Of a stretch of DNA of 64,000 bases, positions 1 to 8,522 are shown in pieces. The notes under the pieces are model-generated. The model saw nothing but the letters and a program-made list of their open reading frames with translations. It was not told where the DNA came from and made no database searches. The number at the start of each line of letters is the position of its first letter. The first letter of the stretch is position 1. The stretch comes from Cupriavidus neocaledonicus (GTDB lineage Bacteria; Pseudomonadota; Gammaproteobacteria; Burkholderiales; Burkholderiaceae). Made by a program: the position numbers and the translations under genes. The stretch is taken from the NCBI RefSeq assembly GCF_000372525.1, contig NZ_AQUR01000102.1, forward strand, positions 199,733-263,732, in the 5' to 3' direction.

Positions 1-435
1 GCGGTCGCCACCCACTCCAGTGGCACGGAACAACTGATCATCACGTCCCTGAGGGAGGCGGGACAGTTGGAGATCTCGCTTGTCGCGGAACTGTCTGGCC
101 AGGTTGTCGGCCATGTCGCCATTTCCCCGGTCGACATCTCAGACGGAAGTGCGCAATGGTACGGACTTGGTCCGGTATCGGTGCTGCCTGCTCATCAGGG
201 CATGGGCGCAGGCTCGCAGCTGATACGTGCGGCCCTGGATCGCCTGAAACAGTCCGGCGCGCAAGGCTGCGTAGTACTCGGGGAGCCGGCCTACTATTCC
301 CGCTTTGGATTCTCGGCACAGTCGACGCTCGTACTCCCCGGGGTTCCGGCAGAGTACTTTCAGGCCCTTGCGTTCGGCCCGCACGTGCCCTCGGGTGTCG
401 TCAGGTATCACGAGTCATTTGACGTAAAAGGCTAG
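1..435 (+). CDS. GNAT family N-acetyltransferase, 3' part (5' end outside window)
   Basis: The reading frame is open from the first base and ends at TAG 433-435, so the true start lies upstream. The visible 144 residues form the core of a GNAT fold. The segment GPVSVLPAHQGMGAGSQLI holds the acetyl-CoA pyrophosphate loop (Q-x-x-G-x-G/A type). It is followed by the CVVLGEPAYYSRFGF pattern typical of YhbS-like acetyltransferases. Family members move an acetyl group from acetyl-CoA to an amine; the substrate cannot be read from sequence. No partner gene is close: 269 bases separate it from the next gene. Confidence 0.85.
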   Translation, partial: AVATHSSGTEQLIITSLREAGQLEISLVAELSGQVVGHVAISPVDISDGSAQWYGLGPVSVLPAHQGMGAGSQLIRAALDRLKQSGAQGCVVLGEPAYYSRFGFSAQSTLVLPGVPAEYFQALAFGPHVPSGVVRYHESFDVKG

Positions 436-704
436 CTCCGGAGCAGGATTGGGGTCACGAGGATTGGGGCACGAGCACACGGTCTGGATGGATTCCTGAG
501 CCAGCACCCATGTCGTGCCCGGCCGGCTGGCTCCGTTCAGGGTTATGGCCATTTGGGTACTTTTCTTAAGTCACCACTCCAAAAGATTCACTTCCGCTTG
601 GCACCGCGACTGCCCGAAACTCGGCCCAGTGAGGGTCGGCTGCCGTATCCGCTGGCCTGTGCCCACGGCAACGCAGCCAGAAACGCCAGCAAGGAGTCGC
701 AGTC

Positions 705-2231
705 ATGGAGCCCCACTTTCAGGCCTTCACTCGGGTCGCCGTCGCGGTGGCCGTATCGTTCTGTTCCAGTGCGGCGCCAGCACAGACTGCGCGCTATGAC
801 GCGCTCGTCAATGCGCCGTTCGAGAAGGACTATCCGACGCCGACCGCAACCAGCCTGCTGCGCGATGAACTGATCTTCCAGCGCGCCGTGCAGGCTTATC
901 TGTGGGCGCTGCCTGCCATGAATCTGTGGGCGATGAAGGAGGGCTCGGAGAAAGTGTTCGGTGCCGGCTACCACGTGCTGCCCACATGGAAGGAACGGAT
1001 CCGGGCGTCGACGCTGGTGACCACCCCCAACTCCGACGTGGTCTATGCAATGGGATACCTGGACCTCAGGAAGGACGGGCCGCTTGTGGTCGAGGCCCCT
1101 GCCGGCGTCCAGGGTATCCTGGACGACTTCTTCCAGCGCCCGCTGGTGGGTCCGACCGTGGACGGGCGCACCTGGAGCGGAGACGTCGGCCTGGCGGGGC
1201 CGGACAAGGGCAAGGGTGGCATTTACGTGCTGCTGCCGCCGGACTACAAGGGCGAGCCGCCGAAGGGCAGCATTCCGAAGGACGCCTTCGTCTATCGTTC
1301 CCGTACTTATAACGTGTTCCTGTTCTGGCGCACGTTCTTCAGCGACCCGCGCGACCTGGCGAAGCCGAACGCGCAGATTGCGGCCACGCGCATCTACCCG
1401 CTCGGACAAAAGGCGAGCGCCAGGCCGATGCAGTTTCCCGATGGCAACGGCAAGCCGGCCGACCTGCTGTTTCCGCGCGACGGCGCCTATTTCGACATGC
1501 TGTCGCGGTTCATTGACAGCGAGTATGTCGACCCGTCCGACCTGGACATGCGCGGCTTCCTCCATACGATCGGCATCGAAAAGGGCAAGCCGTTCTCGCC
1601 GACGCCGGAAATGCGGACGCTGCTCGATCGCGCCGCGAAGTCCGCGTTCAAGATGAGCAAGGTCGTGATCGGCGAAATGCTCCCGCACGAGCCGGGCGGA
1701 AAGTACTATCCGGATCGCCAATGGGTCAATGTGTTCGCCGGCGAGGACACATCGTTCCAGTCCGCCCGCACCTACACCAATCTTGAACAGCGCTCCGCCT
1801 ATTTCACCAGCGCCTATTCGGCCAGTCCGGGCATGGTGAAGAACCTCGTCGACGCCGGCGCGAAATATCCGGTCACGTTCCGCGACAAGGATGGTCATTT
1901 CCTCGATGGCGGACAGTCGTACAAGCTGTACCTGCCACCGAACATCCCGGCAAAGAACTTCTGGTCAGCCACGGTCTATGACGCGACGAGCGCCTCCGGC
2001 CTCGACAACGGCCAGGACCACCCGTCGCTGAACCAGATGGACAAGCCGGTGCAGAACGCCGATGGTTCCACGGAGCTGTATTTCGGCCCGACCGCCCCTG
2101 CCGGCAAGGAGAAGAACTGGCTCCGCACATTGCCCGGCAAAGGTTACTTCGTGATCCTCCGCCTGTATTCGCCGCAGCAGGCGTTCTTCGATCAGGCCTG
2201 GAAGCCCGGCGACATTGAAAAGTCCAAATGA
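705..2231 (+). CDS. Exported DUF1254/DUF1214 domain protein (Sec signal)
   Basis: 508 residues. An AAGGAG ribosome site lies 8 bases before ATG 705. The N-terminus has a classical Sec signal: a hydrophobic VAVAVAVSF stretch, then an APA-Q cleavage site near residue 26. The mature part has the two-lobed DUF1254 (N-terminal) plus DUF1214 (C-terminal) arrangement, including TPNSDVVYAMGYLDL and, near the end, the FWSATVYDATSASG segment typical of DUF1214. The biochemical role of these envelope proteins is unknown. The next gene is a paralogue in the same direction, so the two form a tandem pair that is probably cotranscribed. Confidence 0.85.
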   Translation: MEPHFQAFTRVAVAVAVSFCSSAAPAQTARYDALVNAPFEKDYPTPTATSLLRDELIFQRAVQAYLWALPAMNLWAMKEGSEKVFGAGYHVLPTWKERIRASTLVTTPNSDVVYAMGYLDLRKDGPLVVEAPAGVQGILDDFFQRPLVGPTVDGRTWSGDVGLAGPDKGKGGIYVLLPPDYKGEPPKGSIPKDAFVYRSRTYNVFLFWRTFFSDPRDLAKPNAQIAATRIYPLGQKASARPMQFPDGNGKPADLLFPRDGAYFDMLSRFIDSEYVDPSDLDMRGFLHTIGIEKGKPFSPTPEMRTLLDRAAKSAFKMSKVVIGEMLPHEPGGKYYPDRQWVNVFAGEDTSFQSARTYTNLEQRSAYFTSAYSASPGMVKNLVDAGAKYPVTFRDKDGHFLDGGQSYKLYLPPNIPAKNFWSATVYDATSASGLDNGQDHPSLNQMDKPVQNADGSTELYFGPTAPAGKEKNWLRTLPGKGYFVILRLYSPQQAFFDQAWKPGDIEKSK

Positions 2232-2291
2232 CATGTGCGAGGCATCGGCATGGAATCGATCAAAGCGACAGTCGAAAGCGCGAGGCGTGTA

Positions 2292-3827
2292 ATGGCAAAC
2301 GAAGACGATGTGAACATGACACGGAGGATGCTGACGATGCTGGGCGGCGCGATGCCCCTGGCTGCCAGTGCGTCGCTGACGGCGATGCCGCGCGCGGTGG
2401 CTGCCGCCGAGTCCAAGGGCAATGGCCGGAAGCCTGACGGTGCGGCCGCCCGGGCGGCGACAGGATCCACACTGCCACCGTCGGGACTGCAGATGCATCC
2501 GGCCTATGCGCAGGTCATTGCCCGCATGGCCTACGTGTGGGCATGGCCGATGGTCAACATGCTGAACCGGAATGCACGCATCACGCAGGCGCCGCATCCC
2601 GGCCTGTTGAACGGCGTGCTGCCCGCCGCCCCCCGCGGCCAGGTGGGGATGCTTCACGACTATATCGACCCGGCAGAGACCTTCGTGACCTGTCCGAACC
2701 AGGACGTGGTCTATGGGCTCGGCTTCTTCTCGCTCGACGAAGAGCCGGTGGTCGCGCAAGTGCCTGACTTTGGCGACCGGTTCTGGGTCTATGCGTTGTA
2801 TGACGCCCGAACCAACCAGTTCGGCCATGTCGGCAAGCCGTACAAGACGCGCCGGGGCTTCTACCTGCTCGTCGGGCCGAACTGGAAAGGCAACAAGCCT
2901 GCGGGCATCACCGAGATCGTCCGCTGCCCCACGGCCCTTGCCAATGCCATCCCGCGGGTCTTCATGAACGATACGCCGGAGGACCGGAAGGCGATCCAGT
3001 CAGTGATCAACCAGATCGTCTTCTATCCGCTGAAGCAATTCGATGGCCGCATGAAGACGATCGACTGGGCCAGCGCGCCTGCCATTCAGGGACCGAAGTC
3101 GGACAGCGGCGGCGGTGAAACCAAATGGGTGATTCCGGAGCAGTTCTTCGACCAATTCGAACAGGTTCTCGACACCGTGCCGCCGCTGCCCGGCGAGGAG
3201 GCGCTATACGGGCAATTTCGCTCCATGATGGAGGCGGCGAAACGGGATCCGGAAGTGAAGAAGGCGATTGCGGCGATTGCTGCCGATACGGAACGCGATG
3301 TGATCGGGCCATTCTTCGAATGGCGCCGCAACGGTCTTCCCGCCGGCAATGGATGGAACCGGTCCACTAACAACGCGCAGACCGGACTCGACTATTTTGA
3401 CCGCACCGGTACGGCCAAGTCGAACATGTTCGACAACCGGCCTAACGAGACGCAGTACTTCTATACCGACGTTGATGCATCGGGTGGCCAGCTCAATGGC
3501 ACGAGTACTTACGAGATCGTCTTTGCCCCGGGGCAGGAGCCACCCGTCGATGGCTTCTGGTCGCTGACCCTCTACAATGACAAGCACCTCTTTCATCCGA
3601 ACGATCTCAAACGCTATTCGCTCGGCACCAAGAACAAAAACCTCAAGCGCAATGCCGATGGCTCGCTGACGTTGTACGCCAGCGCAAAGCCGCCCGGCGG
3701 CGGGAAAGAACCGAACTGGCTGCCCGCGCCCGGCGGCTCGTTTTCGCTGTACATCCGCGCTTACTGGGGCAAGCAGGGCATTCTGGACGGCTCATGGCGG
3801 CCCCCTGCCATTCGCAAGGTCGCGTGA
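2292..3827 (+). CDS. Exported DUF1254/DUF1214 domain protein (Tat-like signal)
   Basis: 511 residues from ATG 2292; the frame is open back to GTG 2235, and ATG 2250 is another option. I chose 2292 because a GAGG element precedes it and it places the twin-arginine TRRMLTML about ten residues from the start, followed by a hydrophobic, alanine-rich segment: a Tat-like export signal. It is paralogous to the preceding gene: the CPNQDVVYGLGFFSL segment aligns with TPNSDVVYAMGYLDL there, and the C-terminal FWSLTLYNDKHLF segment marks DUF1214. Function unknown. The neighbour uses a Sec-like signal, so the pair may be exported by different routes. Confidence 0.8.
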   Translation: MANEDDVNMTRRMLTMLGGAMPLAASASLTAMPRAVAAAESKGNGRKPDGAAARAATGSTLPPSGLQMHPAYAQVIARMAYVWAWPMVNMLNRNARITQAPHPGLLNGVLPAAPRGQVGMLHDYIDPAETFVTCPNQDVVYGLGFFSLDEEPVVAQVPDFGDRFWVYALYDARTNQFGHVGKPYKTRRGFYLLVGPNWKGNKPAGITEIVRCPTALANAIPRVFMNDTPEDRKAIQSVINQIVFYPLKQFDGRMKTIDWASAPAIQGPKSDSGGGETKWVIPEQFFDQFEQVLDTVPPLPGEEALYGQFRSMMEAAKRDPEVKKAIAAIAADTERDVIGPFFEWRRNGLPAGNGWNRSTNNAQTGLDYFDRTGTAKSNMFDNRPNETQYFYTDVDASGGQLNGTSTYEIVFAPGQEPPVDGFWSLTLYNDKHLFHPNDLKRYSLGTKNKNLKRNADGSLTLYASAKPPGGGKEPNWLPAPGGSFSLYIRAYWGKQGILDGSWRPPAIRKVA

Positions 3828-3932
3828 ATGCCCGGCCGGACACCCGAAGCGACTACCGCGAGTTGCGCGAGATCGGATTCGGGTCCATCGCGGACCGCCC
3901 TCGCAGTGGTATGAGGGCGACGGCAGCGGCCC

Positions 3933-4592
3933 TCACCGATACGACAGCACCAGCCCCTGGATCAGCTGCGTCCACCCCTCCAGCATCACGAACAGCAGCA
4001 GCTTGAACGGCACCGAGATCGTGGTTGGCGCCACCATCGACATGCCCAGCGCCAGCAGGATGGCGGCGACGATCAGGTCCACCACCACGAATACCAGGTA
4101 GACCACGAAGCCGATCTGGAAGGCACGGGTCAGCTCCGACAGCGTGAAGCTGGGGATCAGCACCATCATGTCGTCGGACTTGAGGTCGTCGGCGCGGCCT
4201 TCGGGCCAGATGCGCTTGGCGGACTGGACGAAGAAGGTTCGGTTGCGCTCCTCGGTGTGCTTGACCAGGAATTCCTTGAGCGGGCCGCTGACCGCGTCGT
4301 AGACGGTGACCACGTCGTTGACGTTGAAGGCGGCGTTGGCGTCGGCGCGGCGCTTGATGGCGTCGAAGGCGTCGGAGCCGATCGGCGCCATGATGTAGGC
4401 GGTCAGGATGATGGCGATGCCGTTCAGAACCATGTTCGGCGGCACCTGCTGCAGGCCCAGCGCGGCGCGCAGCAGGCCGAACACGATCACCAGCTTGGTG
4501 TAGCTGGTCACCATCAGCGCGACGAAGGGCGCAATGCCGAACGTCAGGATGATGGTCAGGATCAGGACCGGATTGTAGAGTCCGCTGTTCAT
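3933..4592 (-). CDS. sctR: Type III secretion export apparatus protein SctR
   Basis: 219 residues from ATG 4592, the usual length for SctR/FliP. The frame continues upstream to 4655, which would overlap sctQ and add a non-hydrophobic extension. Four membrane segments are visible. The family signature LRAALGLQQVPPNMVLNG follows the first two helices, and a long periplasmic loop separates them from the last two. SctR forms the pentameric core of the export gate with SctS and SctT in the inner membrane. It is transcribed leftward behind sctQ, while all other sct genes run rightward. Confidence 0.95.
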   Translation of the reverse strand: MNSGLYNPVLILTIILTFGIAPFVALMVTSYTKLVIVFGLLRAALGLQQVPPNMVLNGIAIILTAYIMAPIGSDAFDAIKRRADANAAFNVNDVVTVYDAVSGPLKEFLVKHTEERNRTFFVQSAKRIWPEGRADDLKSDDMMVLIPSFTLSELTRAFQIGFVVYLVFVVVDLIVAAILLALGMSMVAPTTISVPFKLLLFVMLEGWTQLIQGLVLSYR

Positions 4593-4635
4593 CGCATGCA
4601 CCCGGGCGGAACGGGAGAGGGCGGCCTGCCGCGGC

Positions 4636-5829
4636 TCATGCGTCGCCGCCGGCAAAGGTGGTGATGCGCACCCCCAGGCGGTTGCCGACCGCGATCAGGG
4701 TGCCGGTGCCGATGCGATTGCCGTTGGCGACGATGCGCACCTCGCTCTGCTTGAGCGGCTGCGGCAGCTCGAACACATAGCCCGGGGCCACCGCACGCAG
4801 TTCGGCCAGCGGCACCGCGACGTCGCCCACTTCAAAGCGCAGCGTCACTTCCAGCTGGTCCAGCCGCGACAGCGGCGGCTGCGCCGCGTCCGGATGGGGA
4901 ATGGGCTGGGCCTGCCGTGCGGGGTCTTGCTCTTCCATGTGCGCTCCGTTTGAAACGTCCGTACTGTCCGTACTATCGGCGCCCGCCTGCACCAGCAGGC
5001 GCCGGCCCTCGGCCAGCGCATTCCAGCCCGGGCCGTGGCGGCCGGTGGTACAGCGCACCACCAGCGCGCTGCCCTGCGAATGCCAGTCGTCGATGCCGAC
5101 GATGTCGCCCGGCTCGATGCCGTGCATCTCGCCCAGCGCCAGCCGCGTGGTGCCGATGCGCACCGCGATCGGCACAGGCAGGCGCTCCATCCACGCCGGT
5201 GCCTGCGCCGGCGACCCGGCGGGCAGCGCCGCGAGGCGCTCGGGCTGGTCCAGCTGCAGCGTGCCGCGCAGCCGCGCCACGGGTTCGACGCGCCGCAGTT
5301 CGAAGCCGAAGGCGTGGGCCGAAGCCAATGCCGGCGCACGGGCGCCGTCGGGCTGCCAGCTGAACGCATCGGGCACGGCATGTCCCAGTGCCGCCACCGT
5401 TTCGGCCAGCGCGTCGGCCATCAGCGCGTGGCGCAGCAGCGCGGGCAGCGCCTCGGCGGCGCCGGGCGCCCCCAGCAGCAGGCGTTCGCTGGCCACATCC
5501 CAACGCACCACGCCGTGGCTGCCGCCAAGGGTGAAGGCATAGCCGGACCGCGCCGCGATTTCCGGTTCGGCGGGTACAAAACGCAGTTGCCAGTCCTGGC
5601 CGCCCGCGCGCACCGGCACGGGCGCCGCGCGGCAGGCCAGCCAGCCGGACAGCCGCGCGGTTTCAGGCTCCATATGCGGCAGCGCCGGCGTGGCATCGAG
5701 CCCCGCCGTGGCCAGCCGTGCCGCCGCCTGCGCGCCGTGCACCAGCACGCGCGCGGCGCTGCCGGGCAGGGCCGCGGCGGGCGCCTGGGCGGACGGATCG
5801 CGGCCGGGGCGATGCAGGACAAAGGACAT
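4636..5829 (-). CDS. sctQ: Type III secretion cytoplasmic ring (sorting platform) protein SctQ
   Basis: 397 residues. The C-terminal 70 residues are a SpoA (FliN/SctQ) domain: LEVTLRFEVGDVAVPLAEL and then VRIVANGNRIGTGTLIAVG. A second, weaker SpoA-like region lies in the middle (about residues 195-265). The N-terminal half is variable, alanine- and arginine-rich, as usual in SctQ. SctQ builds the cytoplasmic pods that recruit SctK, SctL and SctN. It is the first gene of the leftward sctQ-sctR unit. A shared promoter motif ends about 55 bases upstream of its ATG (5885-5904 on the opposite strand). Confidence 0.9.
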   Translation of the reverse strand: MSFVLHRPGRDPSAQAPAAALPGSAARVLVHGAQAAARLATAGLDATPALPHMEPETARLSGWLACRAAPVPVRAGGQDWQLRFVPAEPEIAARSGYAFTLGGSHGVVRWDVASERLLLGAPGAAEALPALLRHALMADALAETVAALGHAVPDAFSWQPDGARAPALASAHAFGFELRRVEPVARLRGTLQLDQPERLAALPAGSPAQAPAWMERLPVPIAVRIGTTRLALGEMHGIEPGDIVGIDDWHSQGSALVVRCTTGRHGPGWNALAEGRRLLVQAGADSTDSTDVSNGAHMEEQDPARQAQPIPHPDAAQPPLSRLDQLEVTLRFEVGDVAVPLAELRAVAPGYVFELPQPLKQSEVRIVANGNRIGTGTLIAVGNRLGVRITTFAGGDA

Positions 5830-5884
5830 GTTGGGCGGCTCGGTTGCTCGAAACGCAACGATAAGCAGCCGGGTGCAGCCACGT

Positions 5885-5904
5885 CCACTACGAGGCCTTG
5901 TAGG
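5885..5904 (-). promoter_or_regulatory. Candidate T3SS regulon box upstream of sctQ
   Basis: Read on the minus strand the site is CCTACAAGGCCTCGTAGTGG. It aligns with boxes of the same orientation before sctV, the SRPBCC gene at 21744 and the giant gene at 24554. The hexamer TATCGT lies 21 bases downstream of the terminal TGG and fits a -10 element. It is also an imperfect inverted repeat (CTAC...GTAG), suggesting a dimeric activator. The regulator is unknown; the nearby LuxR-type protein is a candidate. Confidence 0.6.
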
Positions 5905-5958
5905 CCGGCGCGGGCAAGCGCCCGGCGCGGGCGGTGCAGGCGCGATGTGCGGCGTGCG

Positions 5959-5978
5959 CTACGAATCCTCGGTACTGG
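5959..5978 (+). promoter_or_regulatory. Candidate T3SS regulon box upstream of sctV
   Basis: The sequence CTACGAATCCTCGGTACTGG ends 54 bases before the sctV ATG. A -10-like TACACT follows after 20 bases (5999-6004). It differs at four of 20 positions from the box before the SRPBCC gene at 21659. It would drive the long rightward operon sctV to sctU. Confidence 0.6.
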
Positions 5979-6032
5979 TCGCTGTGCGGGGGCGGCCATA
6001 CACTGCGCCCACTGATCCCACCGGCAAGGACG

Positions 6033-8201
6033 ATGGCGAAACTCCCGGCAAACCTCCCAGCGTTCCCGCGCGGCCTCGGCCCGGGCGCGCCGGGGCTGCA
6101 GCAGATGGCGGCGGCGGCGTCGCGCCAGTCAGACCTGGCGCTGACGCTGCTGCTGTTTGCCGTGATCGCGCTGTTCGTGCTGCCGCTGCCGACCTTCCTG
6201 CTGGACCTGCTGCTGACGATCAACCTGGGCATGAGCCTGACCCTGCTGATCGTCGCCACCTATATCCCGTCGGCGCTGTCGCTGTCGACCTTCCCGTCGC
6301 TGCTGCTGTTCACCACGCTGTTCCGGCTGTCGCTGAACATCGCCTCGACCAAGCTGATCCTGCTGCACGCCGACGCGGGCCACATCATCGATACCTTCGG
6401 CAAGCTGATCGTCGGCAACAACGTGGTGGTCGGCGGCGTGGTGTTCCTGATCATCGCCATCGTGCAGTTCATCGTGATCGCCAAGGGTTCGGAGCGCGTC
6501 GCCGAGGTGGGCGCGCGCTTTGCGCTGGACGCGATGCCCGGCAAGCAGATGAGCATCGACGCCGACGTGCGCGCCGGCACCATCAGCGCCGGCCAGGCGC
6601 AGGAGCGCCGCCGCGCGCTCGAGCAGGAATGCCAGCTGCACGGCGCCATGGACGGCGCGATGAAGTTCGTCAAGGGCGACGCCATCGCCGGCGTGGTGAT
6701 CGCGCTGGTGAATATCCTGGCGGGCATCGCCATCGGCACGCTGATGAAGGACATGAGCATCGGCGAGGCACTGCAGCGCTATGCCATCCTGACCATCGGC
6801 GACGGCATGGTGTCGCAGATCCCGTCGCTGCTGGTCTCGATCGCGGCCGGGGTGGTGATCACCCGGGTCTCGTCCGATGAAGAGCGCGCCCGCGCGCCCA
6901 ACCTGGGCGAGGTCATCGGCAAGCAGATCCTGGCCCAGCCCAAGGCGCTGGTGGTATCGGGGCTTGCGATTGCGGTGTTCCTGGTGGTGCCGGGCTTCCC
7001 CAAGTGGACCTTCGGACTGATGGCGCTGGTGGTGGCCGGCGGCGGCTACCTGCTGCTGCGCCGCGCGCAGCGCAGCACCGGCACCGTCACCTGGATCGAG
7101 ATGGCCGATGCGGACGCGGGCGCGGCGGCGGCCGGCACCCAGGCGGCGGTGGCGCCGGCACTGGCGCTGGAGCTTGACGACGCGCTGCGCGGGCGCATCG
7201 ACCTGCGGCTGTTCGAGCAGCGCATGACCACCGCCAAGGGCGAGGTCGAAGCCGAGCTCGGCATGGTGTTCCCGCGGCTGCGCATTCAGCACCGCGCGCT
7301 CGGCGAGCGCGATGCGTATGCCATCCGCGTGCAGGACGTGGTCGCTTCCGGCGGCGTGCTGCGCCCGGGCAAGCGGCTGCTGGAGCCCGGTGCGCGGGCG
7401 CGCGTGGACCAGGGCGTGGCCGAGGCCGGGGCGCCGTTCGGCCCGTTCCCGGAAGTGGTGTGGGTGCCGGCCGAGACTGGCGCCGCCGACGGCGTGCGCA
7501 CGCTGTCGTGCGAGGAAGTGCTGGCGGTGCACGTGGGCGCGGTGATCAAGCAGCATGCGGCGCCGCTGCTGGGCATCCAGGACGTGCAGTCGATGATCCA
7601 CGTGATCCAGGCCGAGGCGCCTGACCTGGTGATGGAGCTGGCGCGCGTGGTGCCGCTGCAGCGCATCACCGACGTGCTGCGCCGGCTGCTGCAGGAAGGC
7701 GTGCCGATCCGCAACCTGCGCACCATCTTCGAAAGCCTGGTGACCTGGGCGCCCAAGGAAACCGATGCGATTGCGCTGACCGAGCTGGTGCGCGTGGACC
7801 TCGGCCGGCTGATCACCAGCCGCCATGTCGGCGCCAACCGCTCGCTTGACGCGGTGCTGTTCGAGCCCGCGCTGGAGGCGCGCGTGCAGGGCGCGATCGA
7901 AAAGGCGGCGCGCGGCAACCTGCTGCTGCTCAGCCACGACGTCACGCGCGATATCCGCGAGCAGCTGCGCGTGCTGCTGGAGAAGGCCGCCGAGAAGGCC
8001 GGTGCGGCAGGCGCCGCGGGCGCCGCGGGCGGTGCCGGCGCCGCGCGCGTGGTGGTGGTGGTCAGCGTCGACGTGCGCCGCTACATCAAGCGGCTGATCG
8101 AGCCGGTCGCGCCGCGCATCCCGGTGCTGTCGTACCAGGAGGTCGACGAGGACGTGACGCTGGTGCCGGTGGGCTGGATCCAGAACCCGGCCGGAGAGTG
8201 A
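6033..8201 (+). CDS. sctV: Type III secretion major export gate protein SctV
   Basis: 722 residues from ATG 6033, which has a CAAGGA element just before it; the open frame extends further upstream without family similarity. The N-terminal half holds about eight membrane helices and the FHIPEP-family segment SLLLFTTLFRLSLNIASTK, followed by the cytoplasmic FALDAMPGKQMSIDADVRAG loop. The C-terminal half (from about residue 360) is the soluble domain that forms the nonameric ring receiving chaperone-substrate complexes. A low-complexity Ala/Gly stretch near residue 655 (AGAAGAAGAAGG) is unusual but in frame. sctS starts one base after its stop. Confidence 0.97.
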   Translation: MAKLPANLPAFPRGLGPGAPGLQQMAAAASRQSDLALTLLLFAVIALFVLPLPTFLLDLLLTINLGMSLTLLIVATYIPSALSLSTFPSLLLFTTLFRLSLNIASTKLILLHADAGHIIDTFGKLIVGNNVVVGGVVFLIIAIVQFIVIAKGSERVAEVGARFALDAMPGKQMSIDADVRAGTISAGQAQERRRALEQECQLHGAMDGAMKFVKGDAIAGVVIALVNILAGIAIGTLMKDMSIGEALQRYAILTIGDGMVSQIPSLLVSIAAGVVITRVSSDEERARAPNLGEVIGKQILAQPKALVVSGLAIAVFLVVPGFPKWTFGLMALVVAGGGYLLLRRAQRSTGTVTWIEMADADAGAAAAGTQAAVAPALALELDDALRGRIDLRLFEQRMTTAKGEVEAELGMVFPRLRIQHRALGERDAYAIRVQDVVASGGVLRPGKRLLEPGARARVDQGVAEAGAPFGPFPEVVWVPAETGAADGVRTLSCEEVLAVHVGAVIKQHAAPLLGIQDVQSMIHVIQAEAPDLVMELARVVPLQRITDVLRRLLQEGVPIRNLRTIFESLVTWAPKETDAIALTELVRVDLGRLITSRHVGANRSLDAVLFEPALEARVQGAIEKAARGNLLLLSHDVTRDIREQLRVLLEKAAEKAGAAGAAGAAGGAGAARVVVVVSVDVRRYIKRLIEPVAPRIPVLSYQEVDEDVTLVPVGWIQNPAGE

Positions 8202-8202
8202 G

Positions 8203-8469
8203 ATGGGCGCCGACACCATCCTCGACATCACGCGCCAGGCGCTGCTGGTGGTGCTGTGGGTCACGCTGCCGGTGGTGCTGATCGGCACGCTGGTGGCGCT
8301 GGTGGTGGCGGTGCTGCAGGCGGTGACGCAGATCCAGGACCAGAGCATCGGCACCTCGGCGCGGCTGATCGCGGTGCTGGTGTCGCTGGTGCTGCTGGGC
8401 GGCTGGCTTGGCGGCGAGGTGATGCGCTTTGCGCAGCGCGCGCTGCAGACCATGCTGACCTTCCTGTAA
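8203..8469 (+). CDS. sctS: Type III secretion export apparatus protein SctS
   Basis: 88 residues with two membrane helices, standard for SctS/FliQ. The linking segment VLQAVTQIQDQSIGTSARL contains the conserved QIQDQS motif. SctS forms part of the helical export-gate pore with SctR and SctT. It starts one base after the sctV stop, so translation is probably coupled. Its place between sctV and sctC, away from sctR and sctT, is a local rearrangement compared with the common sctR-S-T-U order. Confidence 0.95.
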   Translation: MGADTILDITRQALLVVLWVTLPVVLIGTLVALVVAVLQAVTQIQDQSIGTSARLIAVLVSLVLLGGWLGGEVMRFAQRALQTMLTFL

Positions 8470-8479
8470 GGAGAAATCG

Positions 8480-8521
8480 ATGCGCAGGCAACCACGCAGG
8501 AACAACGGACAAGCAAACTGA
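8480..8521 (+). CDS. Possible 13-residue leader ORF before sctC
   Basis: An AAGGAG site at 8468-8473 precedes ATG 8480. The frame encodes MRRQPRRNNGQAN and stops at TGA 8519-8521, one base before the sctC ATG at 8523, which has no good ribosome site of its own. The arrangement suggests translational coupling of sctC to a short leader. It may be accidental. Confidence 0.3.
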   Translation: MRRQPRRNNGQAN

Positions 8522-8522
8522 C

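Noticed and set aside
5830..6032. hrpII/PIP-type box (TTCG-N16-TTCG) in the divergent sct promoter region
   Set aside because: Only isolated CGAA/TTCG tetramers occur, with wrong spacing. The CTACGA boxes explain the region better.
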